Below, one piece after another: positions 1 to 6,100 of a stretch of DNA of 6,753 bases. Made by a program: the position numbers and the translations under genes. The stretch is from the NCBI GenBank assembly GCA_905479595.1, contig CAJQND010000257.1, forward strand, positions 1-6,753, read 5' to 3'. The notes under the pieces are model-generated. The model was not told the origin of the DNA. It saw nothing but the letters and a program-made list of their open reading frames with translations, and searched no databases. Origin of the DNA: an uncultured Hyphomicrobiales bacterium. GTDB taxonomy: Bacteria > Pseudomonadota > Alphaproteobacteria > Rhizobiales > CAJQND01. The first letter of the stretch is position 1, and the number at the start of each line of letters is the position of its first letter.

Positions 1-1226
1 GCGAACAGTTCAATATTCCCATTGGCAAGTTTGAAGGGGTGCAGGATGCCATCGCGCGGTTGGCCGGGCAATGCTATACGATCGATTCCGCGACCAGAGT
101 GACCACCGATTCCATCGACGCAGGTCAGCGCCCGGCAATCATCTCAGCGATAATGAAATATCACGCTACCGAGCGTATGCGCGACGCCCTTAACGATGGC
201 ATGGATGTGCATGGCGGCCGGGCGGTGTGTGATGGACCCAACAATTATTTTGGCTCAGCTTATCGCGGTGTGCCCATTGCCATCACCGTTGAAGGCGCAA
301 ACATCATGACCAGATCACTGATGATCTATGGTCAGGGTTCGATCCGCTGCCACCCGTATATTCAACAGGAAATTCTGGCAGCGCAAAATGAAAACCTGAT
401 TGAAGGCATCAAGAACTTTGACGATGTGTTTTTCAAACACGCCGCCTTCCAGTTTAAAACCCTGGGATACGCATTTTTCCGTGCCTGGACCCGTGGCTGG
501 ATGTCCTCTGCCCCGGTGGAAGGCCCAACCTCGCGCTATTACCGGCAGGTCAAGCGCCTGTCCGCTGCCTTGACGCTCATTAGCGAGGCTGCGCTGGTGA
601 GCCTGGGAGGTGCATTGAAGCGAAAAGAGTTGTTATCGGCGCGGCTTGGAGATGTGCTGGCGGAGTTGTATCTCACTTCAACTGTGCTGAAGCGTTTTGA
701 AGATGACGGACAACCCAAAGAAGACCTGCCGCTGGTTCATTGGGCTTGCCAGACCTCTCTGCATGAAGCCGAACGTCGGTTGCGAGCAGTATTGAATAAT
801 TTTCCGGTGCGTCCGGTTGCCGGGCTTTTGAAATTCATCACCATGCCATTTGGCCACGGCGTAAAACCACCATCTGATACATTGGTCAGTGAAGTGGCAG
901 ACCGTGCGCAAGAACCAGGCGCTGCCCGCGACAGGCTGACAGATGGTATTTTCATCGGTGGGGATGACGACATTATTGGCCGGGTGGAACTCGCGTTCAG
1001 ACGCACTGTAGAAGTTGCCCCCATCAAGCGGAAAATGCGTAAAGCGAGAATTCGCGATATCGAAGAAGCACTAGCGCGTAATATTATCTCAAACGATGAA
1101 GCCGAAATCTTGCACGAGGTAAACGCTTTGGTGCGGGCGGTTCTGGAAGTGGATGATTTCACATTGGAAGAACTCACGGGCCGGAAACCTCGCCAGAAAC
1201 GCAAGAAAGCAACGGCCAAGACATAA
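1..1226 (+). CDS. fadE: FadE-type acyl-CoA dehydrogenase, C-terminal part (5' end outside window)
   Basis: The frame is open from base 3 and the start lies upstream; an internal GTG at 39 is not the start. The first visible residues (EQFNIPIGKFEG) resemble the middle of E. coli FadE, which is about 814 residues; about 407 are seen here. FadE catalyses the first beta-oxidation step, FAD-dependent oxidation of acyl-CoA to trans-2-enoyl-CoA. Numbering from the GTG at 39, a conserved segment runs from HGGRAVCDGPNN (58-69) to the motif AITVEGANIMTRS (81-93), whose Glu85 (bases 291-293) is in the position of the catalytic base. From about residue 115 the sequence matches the FadE-specific C-terminal extension (DUF1974), which short-chain acyl-CoA dehydrogenases lack. 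The protein ends in a basic tail (GRKPRQKRKKATAKT). Stop TAA is at 1224-1226. It is probably co-transcribed with the downstream thiolase and multifunctional genes. Family assignment is firm; chain-length preference cannot be read. Confidence 0.95.
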   Translation, partial: EQFNIPIGKFEGVQDAIARLAGQCYTIDSATRVTTDSIDAGQRPAIISAIMKYHATERMRDALNDGMDVHGGRAVCDGPNNYFGSAYRGVPIAITVEGANIMTRSLMIYGQGSIRCHPYIQQEILAAQNENLIEGIKNFDDVFFKHAAFQFKTLGYAFFRAWTRGWMSSAPVEGPTSRYYRQVKRLSAALTLISEAALVSLGGALKRKELLSARLGDVLAELYLTSTVLKRFEDDGQPKEDLPLVHWACQTSLHEAERRLRAVLNNFPVRPVAGLLKFITMPFGHGVKPPSDTLVSEVADRAQEPGAARDRLTDGIFIGGDDDIIGRVELAFRRTVEVAPIKRKMRKARIRDIEEALARNIISNDEAEILHEVNALVRAVLEVDDFTLEELTGRKPRQKRKKATAKT

Positions 1227-1228
1227 AC

Positions 1229-1236
1229 GAGGGAGG
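1229..1236 (+). promoter_or_regulatory. Strong Shine-Dalgarno sequence after fadE, five bases before an ATC codon
   Basis: GAGGGAGG begins two bases after the fadE stop codon. With the usual 5-8 base spacing it points to a start near 1242, where the thiolase frame has ATC rather than ATG, GTG or TTG. No Shine-Dalgarno-like sequence precedes the GTG at 1302. This site therefore bears directly on where the thiolase begins. It is seen in the sequence; its function is inferred. Confidence 0.6.
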
Positions 1237-1301
1237 CAGTTATCGCCCGCCAAGCCGCAAGTCCAAACAAAAAACCGGCAGCGCGAAAACCGCGCGCCAA
1301 G

Positions 1302-2594
1302 GTGCTCGCCAGCCGTGGCCGCCCCGTCTATATCGTTGACGGCGCACGTACGCCGTTGCTAAAAGCCCGCAAAGGCCCTGGCCCGTTTACGCCGGTTGAT
1401 CTGGCGGTAGAAGCCGGGCGCGCGCTCTTGCTGCGCCAGTCCTTTGAACCAGACCAGTTTGACGAAGTCATCCTTGGCTGCGTGAATGTACATGCTGATG
1501 AAGTAAATCCAGGCAGGGTTGCGGCCCTGCGCCTTGGTTGCGGAGCGGAGGTTCCAGGCTGGACCGTGCAACGCAATTGTGCGTCAGGCATGCAGTCTAT
1601 TGATACCGGGTTCCGCACAATTGCCGATGGCGATGGTGATCTTATCCTCGCCGGTGGCACGGAAGCCCTTTCCCATGCCCCTCTCCTGTTCAGCGATGAT
1701 GCCAGTCGCTGGTTTGCTGAAATGTTTGCGGCCAAGTCAGCAGCTGAAAAACTACAGGCATTGGCCAAAGTCAAACCCGGGCATTTCGCACCCTCCATTG
1801 GCATTTTGCGTGGATTGAAAGATCCTGTGGTCAAACTCTCCATGGGGCAAACGGCGGAGAAGCTGGCGCATCTTTATGGGGTGACCCGGCAAGATGCAGA
1901 CGCCTATTCAATTCGCAGCCACGACCGCCTGGCCAAAGCGCAAAGTTCCGGCCACCTGGAAGAAATGAACCCTATCATAGCCGGAAACGGAGAAGTCTAC
2001 GACCATGATGACGGAGTGCGCGCTGGCAATACGGTCGAAAAACTGGGCAAATTGAAGCCGGCATTTGAGAAACCATTCGGTCAGGTAACGCCAGGCAACT
2101 CTTCGCAAATATCCGATGGCGGGTGCTGGACCATATTGGCGTCTGAAGACGCTGTGAAAAAGTATAAGCTGAAACCGATGGCACGGATTATCGATAGCGA
2201 ATGGGCCGCCTGCGATCCAGCAGTTATGGGGTTTGGCCCGGTAATCTCCTCAACCCCGTTGCTTAATCGCCATGGGCTCAAACGTACTGATATTGGCGCT
2301 TGGGAAATCAATGAAGCCTTCGCGGCGCAAGTGCTCGCCTGCCTCAGGGCTTGGGAAGATGCTGATTTCTGCCGCGATATCCTCGGACTTGAGAAGGCAT
2401 TCGGCGCCATAAATCAAGACGCGTTGAACATCGATGGCGGTGCGATCGCTCTTGGCCACCCGGTTGGCACATCGGGAAATCGCATCACATTGCACCTGAT
2501 CCACGCCGCGCGCCGGTTGAGCGCACGGTATGGCATCGCGACCGAGTGTATTGGTGGCGGCATGGGCGGCGCAATGCTGCTGGAAATTCTTTAG
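1302..2594 (+). CDS. fadI: FadI-type 3-ketoacyl-CoA thiolase (acetyl-CoA C-acyltransferase)
   Basis: Catalyses the last beta-oxidation step, CoA-dependent cleavage of 3-ketoacyl-CoA to acetyl-CoA and a shortened acyl-CoA. Numbering from the GTG at 1302 (430 residues; E. coli FadI is 436), thiolase landmarks are intact: nucleophile Cys93 in RNCASGMQS, TPGNSSQISDGG (263-274), NEAF (337-340), His386 in GHPVGTSG and Cys416 in ECIGGGMGG. Residues about 131-190, between the SHAP segment and MGQTAEKLA, form a long basic/hydrophobic loop as in FadI and the mitochondrial trifunctional beta-subunit, where it contributes to membrane association and partner binding. With the following fadJ, this suggests an alpha2beta2 trifunctional complex (inference). 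The start is uncertain. The frame is open back to the fadE stop and has no ATG, GTG or TTG before 1302; a strong ribosome binding site points to ATC at 1242, which would add 20 residues, many of them basic. The GTG is given as the conservative start. Function is firm. Confidence 0.93.
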   Translation: MLASRGRPVYIVDGARTPLLKARKGPGPFTPVDLAVEAGRALLLRQSFEPDQFDEVILGCVNVHADEVNPGRVAALRLGCGAEVPGWTVQRNCASGMQSIDTGFRTIADGDGDLILAGGTEALSHAPLLFSDDASRWFAEMFAAKSAAEKLQALAKVKPGHFAPSIGILRGLKDPVVKLSMGQTAEKLAHLYGVTRQDADAYSIRSHDRLAKAQSSGHLEEMNPIIAGNGEVYDHDDGVRAGNTVEKLGKLKPAFEKPFGQVTPGNSSQISDGGCWTILASEDAVKKYKLKPMARIIDSEWAACDPAVMGFGPVISSTPLLNRHGLKRTDIGAWEINEAFAAQVLACLRAWEDADFCRDILGLEKAFGAINQDALNIDGGAIALGHPVGTSGNRITLHLIHAARRLSARYGIATECIGGGMGGAMLLEIL

Positions 2595-2598
2595 GGGA
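2593..2598 (+). promoter_or_regulatory. Ribosome binding site of fadJ overlapping the fadI stop codon
   Basis: AGGGGA starts inside the thiolase stop codon TAG (2592-2594) and lies seven bases before the ATG at 2606. This placement supports ATG 2606 over the in-frame upstream GTG at 2546, which lies inside fadI. It also suggests translational coupling: ribosomes terminating on fadI would uncover or feed this site, helping keep the two subunits in balance (inference). Confidence 0.75.
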
Positions 2599-2605
2599 AA
2601 GCGCC

Positions 2606-4738
2606 ATGAGAGAACCACTTGAAACACGCGCAATTGCCCTGGAGGCACTGACCAGTGATCCATTGACCATTGCCGCAGCAGCCAAATCTCAACCTAAGGA
2701 GCTCAGTAGCCTTAAACTGGAGAATTGGCACGCCTACCTCGACAGTGATGGTTGCGCATGGGTGATCGCTGATCGCAAAGGCTCATCTGCAAATACGTTA
2801 TCCACGCCGGTGCTGAAAGAACTCGATGTAATCCTCGGTGGCCTTGAAGCCATCTCACCCAAGGCGGTTATTTTTCGTTCTGCAAAGAAATCCGGATTTA
2901 TCATGGGTGCAGAAATTTCCGAGTTCAGCAACATGGTCGAGAGTACTGCCGTGAAAGCTGTGCTGGACCGCGGGCTCGCCCTTCTGGACCGGATTGAAAA
3001 GCTGCCCGCCCCGACGATCGCCGCCATTCACGGTTATTGCCTTGGCGGCGGGTTGGAGCTGGCACTGGCGTGCAACTATCGCATCATCACCGATGATGCG
3101 CGGCTAGGGTTCCCCGAAGTACAACTCGGCCTGCATCCGGGCCTTGGCGGTACATGGCGCACATTGCGCATGGTCGACCCGGATGTAGGCATCGAAATGA
3201 TGCTTACCGGACGTTCGCTATATGCCCGTCAGGCCAAGAAGATGGGGTTGGTCGATACGGTGACCCAGGAACGCCACATGGCTTCAGCAATTGAATGGGC
3301 GCGAAAGGGAAAACTCAAAACTGATCACACTCTTTCCACCAAAGGCGTTGCCATGAACCTAGGCCCTGCGCGGCCTCTGATTGCCGGGCAAATGGAAAAG
3401 CAGACGGCAAAAAAAGCACGGCGGGAACATTACCCCGCCCCTTATGCAATGATCGATCTATGGCGCCAGCACGGTGGAGACTGGAAAGAAATGCGACGCG
3501 CCGAAAGCGAAAGCTTCGCCCGGTTGATAACCAGTGAAACGTCGCAAAACCTGGTGCGGGTTTTCTTTTTGCGCGAAGAGCTGAAGGCAGCAGCAAAAGG
3601 CAAGGAAGCAAAGATCAAACATGTGCATGTGATTGGCGCTGGCGTTATGGGTGGCGACATCGCGGCCTGGTCAGCGCTTTCTGGCTACCGGGTCACATTG
3701 CAGGACATGAAACCGGAATTTATCGCACCGGCCATGAAGCGCGCCCAGAAATTATTTACCCGCAAACTACGTGCACCTGGTGAAGCACGCGCGGCGATGG
3801 ACCGGTTGATCCCCGATCTTGCAGGTGACGGTATCGCCAAGGCGGATTTGATTATTGAGGCCGTAACGGAAAAACCCGAAATCAAGCAGCTGGTCTATAG
3901 CCAATGTGAGGCGCGGATGAAGCGCAGCGCCATTCTCGCTACGAACACTTCGTCCCTACTGCTGGAAACTCTTGCAGCAGGTCTCAAAGCCCCGAAGCGG
4001 TTCTGTGGCATCCACTTTTTTAACCCCGTCGCAAAAATGCCTTTGGTGGAATTGGTCAGCCATGAAGGTCTCGACAAACAAACGCTGAACAGGGCAACGA
4101 AGTGGATTGCCGATATTGGCAAACTGCCGTTACAGGTAAAGTCGGCGCCGGGTTTCCTCGTTAATCGCGCCCTCACGCCTTATCTGATGGAGGCTTTCAT
4201 TGCCTATGGCGAAGGCGTCAAGCCAGAGGTTATCGACGCAGCGGCAGAAGATTTCGGCATGCCTATGGGGCCAATTGAGCTTGCCGACAGGGTTGGTCTT
4301 GATGTGGCGCTGCATGCCGCCGCATCCATGAAAAAGCAAATAGGTGGTACGTTTCCGCAAATACCAGACTGGTTTAAGAAAAAAGTTGCAGCAGGTGATA
4401 TAGGCCGCAAATCCGGCAAGGGCATTTATGCCTATGATGAAAATGGCAAAGTACAAAAAGAGGAAACGGACGAACGTGCCGATGATGGGCTGCAAGATCG
4501 CTTGATCCTGCCCATGCTGAATGCCTGTGTGGCATGCCTCGCCGATGGAATTGTTGAAAGTGCGGAGCTTACCGATGGCGGGATTATATTCGGGACAGGG
4601 TTTGCGCCATTCCGGGGCGGACCGATGCATTATATTGAAAAGCGCGGAGCCAATGAAATTCATTCCAAGCTAGAAGCGCTTGCAGAACAATATGGCCCAA
4701 GATTCAAACCCCACAAGGGATGGAAAACCCTCCTGTAG
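2606..4738 (+). CDS. fadJ: FadJ-type multifunctional enoyl-CoA hydratase / 3-hydroxyacyl-CoA dehydrogenase
   Basis: A 710-residue bifunctional enzyme (E. coli FadJ is 714) for the two middle steps of beta-oxidation: hydration of trans-2-enoyl-CoA, then NAD-dependent oxidation of the 3-hydroxyacyl-CoA. The N-terminal crotonase domain (about 40-230) has the oxyanion-hole segment SGFIMGAEISEF (96-107) and both catalytic glutamates, Glu151 in LGGGLE and Glu171 in FPE. The Rossmann domain starts at about 338 with the NAD motif GAGVMG (344-349); NTSS (447-450), catalytic His470 in GIHFFNP and its partner Glu482 follow. Two C-terminal dehydrogenase repeats start near PGFLVNR (515-521) and about 630; the ending GPRFKPHKGWKTLL is typical. 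The ATG at 2606 is chosen from its ribosome binding site. It gives about 35 residues before the usual domain beginning near LENWHAYLDSDG, so a later start is possible. The gene is 11 bases after fadI and is probably a subunit of the same complex. No key residue is missing. Confidence 0.95.
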   Translation: MREPLETRAIALEALTSDPLTIAAAAKSQPKELSSLKLENWHAYLDSDGCAWVIADRKGSSANTLSTPVLKELDVILGGLEAISPKAVIFRSAKKSGFIMGAEISEFSNMVESTAVKAVLDRGLALLDRIEKLPAPTIAAIHGYCLGGGLELALACNYRIITDDARLGFPEVQLGLHPGLGGTWRTLRMVDPDVGIEMMLTGRSLYARQAKKMGLVDTVTQERHMASAIEWARKGKLKTDHTLSTKGVAMNLGPARPLIAGQMEKQTAKKARREHYPAPYAMIDLWRQHGGDWKEMRRAESESFARLITSETSQNLVRVFFLREELKAAAKGKEAKIKHVHVIGAGVMGGDIAAWSALSGYRVTLQDMKPEFIAPAMKRAQKLFTRKLRAPGEARAAMDRLIPDLAGDGIAKADLIIEAVTEKPEIKQLVYSQCEARMKRSAILATNTSSLLLETLAAGLKAPKRFCGIHFFNPVAKMPLVELVSHEGLDKQTLNRATKWIADIGKLPLQVKSAPGFLVNRALTPYLMEAFIAYGEGVKPEVIDAAAEDFGMPMGPIELADRVGLDVALHAAASMKKQIGGTFPQIPDWFKKKVAAGDIGRKSGKGIYAYDENGKVQKEETDERADDGLQDRLILPMLNACVACLADGIVESAELTDGGIIFGTGFAPFRGGPMHYIEKRGANEIHSKLEALAEQYGPRFKPHKGWKTLL

Positions 4739-4748
4739 CGGTGCCAAC

Positions 4749-5822
4749 TCATTCTGCGGCGATAGCGCGCTCTGCCGGGCCATGGCCAATCAACGCACGG
4801 GCACGCTCATCAGCGATTTCAGCCGCTGGGCGTCCGGTGCGCTTTGCTTCTTTCAACAGGCTTTGTGTACGTGGCCCAATTTCATTTATCTGCGCCTGAA
4901 CTTCCGCCTCGCTCGATGCGCCTTCATACTCTGCCGCCACTGAAATAATGCCGCCTGCATTGATTACATAATCTGGAGCGTAGGTGATGCCGTGCTTCAT
5001 CAATGTTTCACCATCTTTGGACGTAGCGAGTTGGTTATTCGCTGCACCCGCAACGACTTTCGCTTTGAGATGTGGAATTGATTTGGCGTTCAAAACGCCG
5101 CCCAGTGCGCAAGGCGCAAGTATATCTGCATCAGCGCTAAGAATATCGCGCGGCATGACGACTTCCGCACCAAAATCGCGATGTGCGCGCTTCAATGCGT
5201 CATCCGACAAATCGGCAACAATCAATTTTGCCCCAGCGTCGTGTAACAAAGTTGCAAGATTGTATCCAACCGAGCCCAGCCCCTGCACTGCAACAGTTAA
5301 GCCTTCAACATCACGATCAAGGCCGATGCGTGTTGCCGCACGCAAACCTTCAAAAACGCCAAGCGCCGTGCGTGGCGACGGATCACCACCGGAAAATCCA
5401 TTTGTTTTGCCAGAAATTCCACTGACAAATTTTGTGGTGCAGGACGCAGCCATCATATCCTGGACGCTCACGCCAACATCTTCTGCGGTAACATATGCGC
5501 CACCGAGACGGTCAACGGCACGGCCAAAAGCTTCAAACAATTCCGGTGTTTTATCCTTGCGCGGATCGCCCATGATAACTGCCTTGCCGCCACCATATGC
5601 CAACCCGGCCAGGGCATTTTTATAACTCATTCCCCGAGACAGTCTTAACGCGTCTGCAATCGCATCATCTTCGCTTTCATACGTCCACATGCGGCAGCCA
5701 CCAAACCCAGGCCCGAGAGCTGTGGAATGAATGGCGATAAAACCCTTTAAACCGGATTTGCGGTCGTGAAACCCATGAACGGCTTCATGGCCGTCAAAGT
5801 CGCGGGAGGTAAAAATGCTCAT
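4749..5822 (-). CDS. ldh: Leucine dehydrogenase (Glu/Leu/Phe/Val dehydrogenase family)
   Basis: NAD-dependent oxidative deamination of a branched-chain amino acid, leucine to 4-methyl-2-oxopentanoate plus ammonia, the entry to branched-chain catabolism. The 357-residue protein starts at ATG 5822 (MSIFTSRDFDGHE). With this start the active-site residues fall at the classical Bacillus LeuDH positions: Lys68 (SYKN), Lys80 (GGGK) and Asp115 (AEDVG). The dinucleotide motif GLGSVG is at 181-186, followed by the family signatures APCALGG, AGAANNQL and YVINAGGIIS. The frame can be extended to ATG 5831 or TTG 5871-5873. AGAGGA (5838-5833) sits 10 bases before ATG 5822 but only one base before ATG 5831, and this together with the residue numbering favours 5822. 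The usual substrate-pocket leucine in GPALGG is phenylalanine here (GPGFGG, residue 40), so the preferred amino acid could be valine, isoleucine or phenylalanine. The gene converges on fadJ with a 10-base gap and appears to have its own promoter. Confidence 0.92.
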   Translation of the reverse strand: MSIFTSRDFDGHEAVHGFHDRKSGLKGFIAIHSTALGPGFGGCRMWTYESEDDAIADALRLSRGMSYKNALAGLAYGGGKAVIMGDPRKDKTPELFEAFGRAVDRLGGAYVTAEDVGVSVQDMMAASCTTKFVSGISGKTNGFSGGDPSPRTALGVFEGLRAATRIGLDRDVEGLTVAVQGLGSVGYNLATLLHDAGAKLIVADLSDDALKRAHRDFGAEVVMPRDILSADADILAPCALGGVLNAKSIPHLKAKVVAGAANNQLATSKDGETLMKHGITYAPDYVINAGGIISVAAEYEGASSEAEVQAQINEIGPRTQSLLKEAKRTGRPAAEIADERARALIGHGPAERAIAAE

Positions 5823-5845
5823 AAGTCGCATGTCCTCTTGTGGTG

Positions 5846-5873
5846 CATATAGCGAAGCCGGAGCTTCTCTCAA
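5846..5873 (-). promoter_or_regulatory. Candidate sigma-70-type promoter for the leucine dehydrogenase gene
   Basis: Read on the - strand, TTGAGA (5873-5868) and TATATG (5851-5846) are separated by 16 bases. Initiation about seven bases further, near 5839, would leave a leader of only about 17 bases before ATG 5822, including the AGAGGA ribosome binding site. The spacer carries a small dyad (GAAGC/GCTTC, 5854-5867). The boxes are moderate matches, so this is a prediction from spacing and position. Confidence 0.5.
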
Positions 5874-5891
5874 CTAGGGTCCTGACCCTAG
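5874..5891. promoter_or_regulatory. Perfect 18-bp palindrome upstream of the -35 box, probable operator or activator site
   Basis: CTAGGGTCCTGACCCTAG consists of two perfect 8-bp inverted arms around a 2-base centre (CT). It abuts the predicted -35 box of the leucine dehydrogenase promoter. Its centre, at 5882-5883, is about 42-44 bases upstream of the predicted start of transcription, the usual place for a class II activator dimer. No other part of the intergenic region has a dyad this long. The regulator cannot be identified. Alternatives are a repressor site, a site acting on the divergent gene at 6101, or a remnant or target site of a mobile element. Confidence 0.5.
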
Positions 5892-5980
5892 ATATGGGGA
5901 GGATATGCATCAATTCACGTAATGAGATTTCGAATATTTGCAAAACTGCGCCAGATTTGCCCAAAAACCTGCGCTGAAAC

Positions 5981-5993
5981 GGAATTTAATTCC
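5981..5993. repeat. 13-bp inverted repeat GGAATT-T-AATTCC in the intergenic region
   Basis: Two perfect 6-bp arms flank one base. It lies about 75 bases upstream of the candidate promoter of the exported-protein gene and about 90 bases from the palindrome at 5874-5891. It may be a second regulator site or chance in A/T-rich DNA; nothing here distinguishes the two. Confidence 0.35.
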
Positions 5994-6021
5994 AAGATCG
6001 CCCAAATCAGCAATACACGGG

Positions 6022-6041
6022 CATTTTCTCGCCATTTTCTC
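6022..6041 (+). repeat. Tandem direct repeat of CATTTTCTC with an 11-base period
   Basis: CATTTTCTC occurs at 6022-6030 and again at 6033-6041, so equivalent bases are about one helical turn apart and face the same side. It lies just upstream of the candidate promoter at 6055-6082. This arrangement is common for side-by-side regulator binding, but two copies are weak evidence. Confidence 0.3.
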
Positions 6042-6054
6042 CTGTCTACTGTGC

Positions 6055-6082
6055 TTGCGGTCCGGTTAAAACCGTTTAGAAT
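6055..6082 (+). promoter_or_regulatory. Candidate promoter for the exported peptidoglycan-binding protein gene
   Basis: TTGCGG (6055-6060) and TAGAAT (6077-6082) are separated by 16 bases, a fair match to a housekeeping promoter. The spacer contains a small inverted repeat (CGGTT-AA-AACCG, 6063-6074). Transcription would begin near 6089, giving a leader of only about 12 bases and cutting into the GGGGAG ribosome binding site at 6085-6090, so the true start site may be elsewhere. Confidence 0.35.
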
Positions 6083-6100
6083 TCGGGGAGTGAGACCCAC

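Larger units (their letters stand above)
5823..6100. other. Divergent intergenic region between the leucine dehydrogenase and the exported-protein gene
   Basis: These 278 bases separate two divergently transcribed genes and hold control signals for both: a candidate - strand promoter with an adjoining palindrome (5846-5891), a candidate + strand promoter (6055-6082), and short repeats listed separately. It is visibly more A/T-rich than the genes. The frame open from 5922 to 6227 is not convincing as a gene. I see no tRNA, no obvious structured RNA and no terminator. Confidence 0.7.

Noticed and set aside
737..1300. Long open frame on the - strand (187 codons) opposite the fadE C-terminus
   Set aside because: Low-complexity Ser/Arg/Ala-rich translation with no recognisable motif, lying antisense to a well-conserved gene; typical shadow frame.
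1328..1843. Open frame on the - strand (171 codons) opposite the thiolase
   Set aside because: Antisense to an intact thiolase active-site region; its composition is an artefact of the opposing codons.
2546..2605. Upstream GTG start for fadJ giving 20 extra residues
   Set aside because: It would overlap the end of fadI and lacks a ribosome binding site; ATG 2606 has a well-spaced AGGGGA.
4130..4663. Open frame on the - strand (177 codons) opposite fadJ
   Set aside because: Lies entirely opposite conserved dehydrogenase sequence and shows no domain or convincing ribosome binding site.
4778..4787. 10-bp palindrome GGCCATGGCC
   Set aside because: Falls inside the leucine dehydrogenase coding sequence and is explained by its codons; no regulatory context.
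4984..5625. Open frame on the + strand (213 codons) opposite the leucine dehydrogenase
   Set aside because: Ser/Pro/Arg-rich shadow of a clearly real gene on the other strand.
5874..5891. Palindrome read as the end of an insertion sequence
   Set aside because: There is no transposase, no partner terminal repeat and no target duplication nearby, so it is described as a candidate regulatory site instead; a small remnant cannot be excluded.
6066..6080. Possible CtrA-type TTAA-N7-TTAA site
   Set aside because: Only the first TTAA half is present; the second half reads TAGA, which fits better as part of the -10 box.
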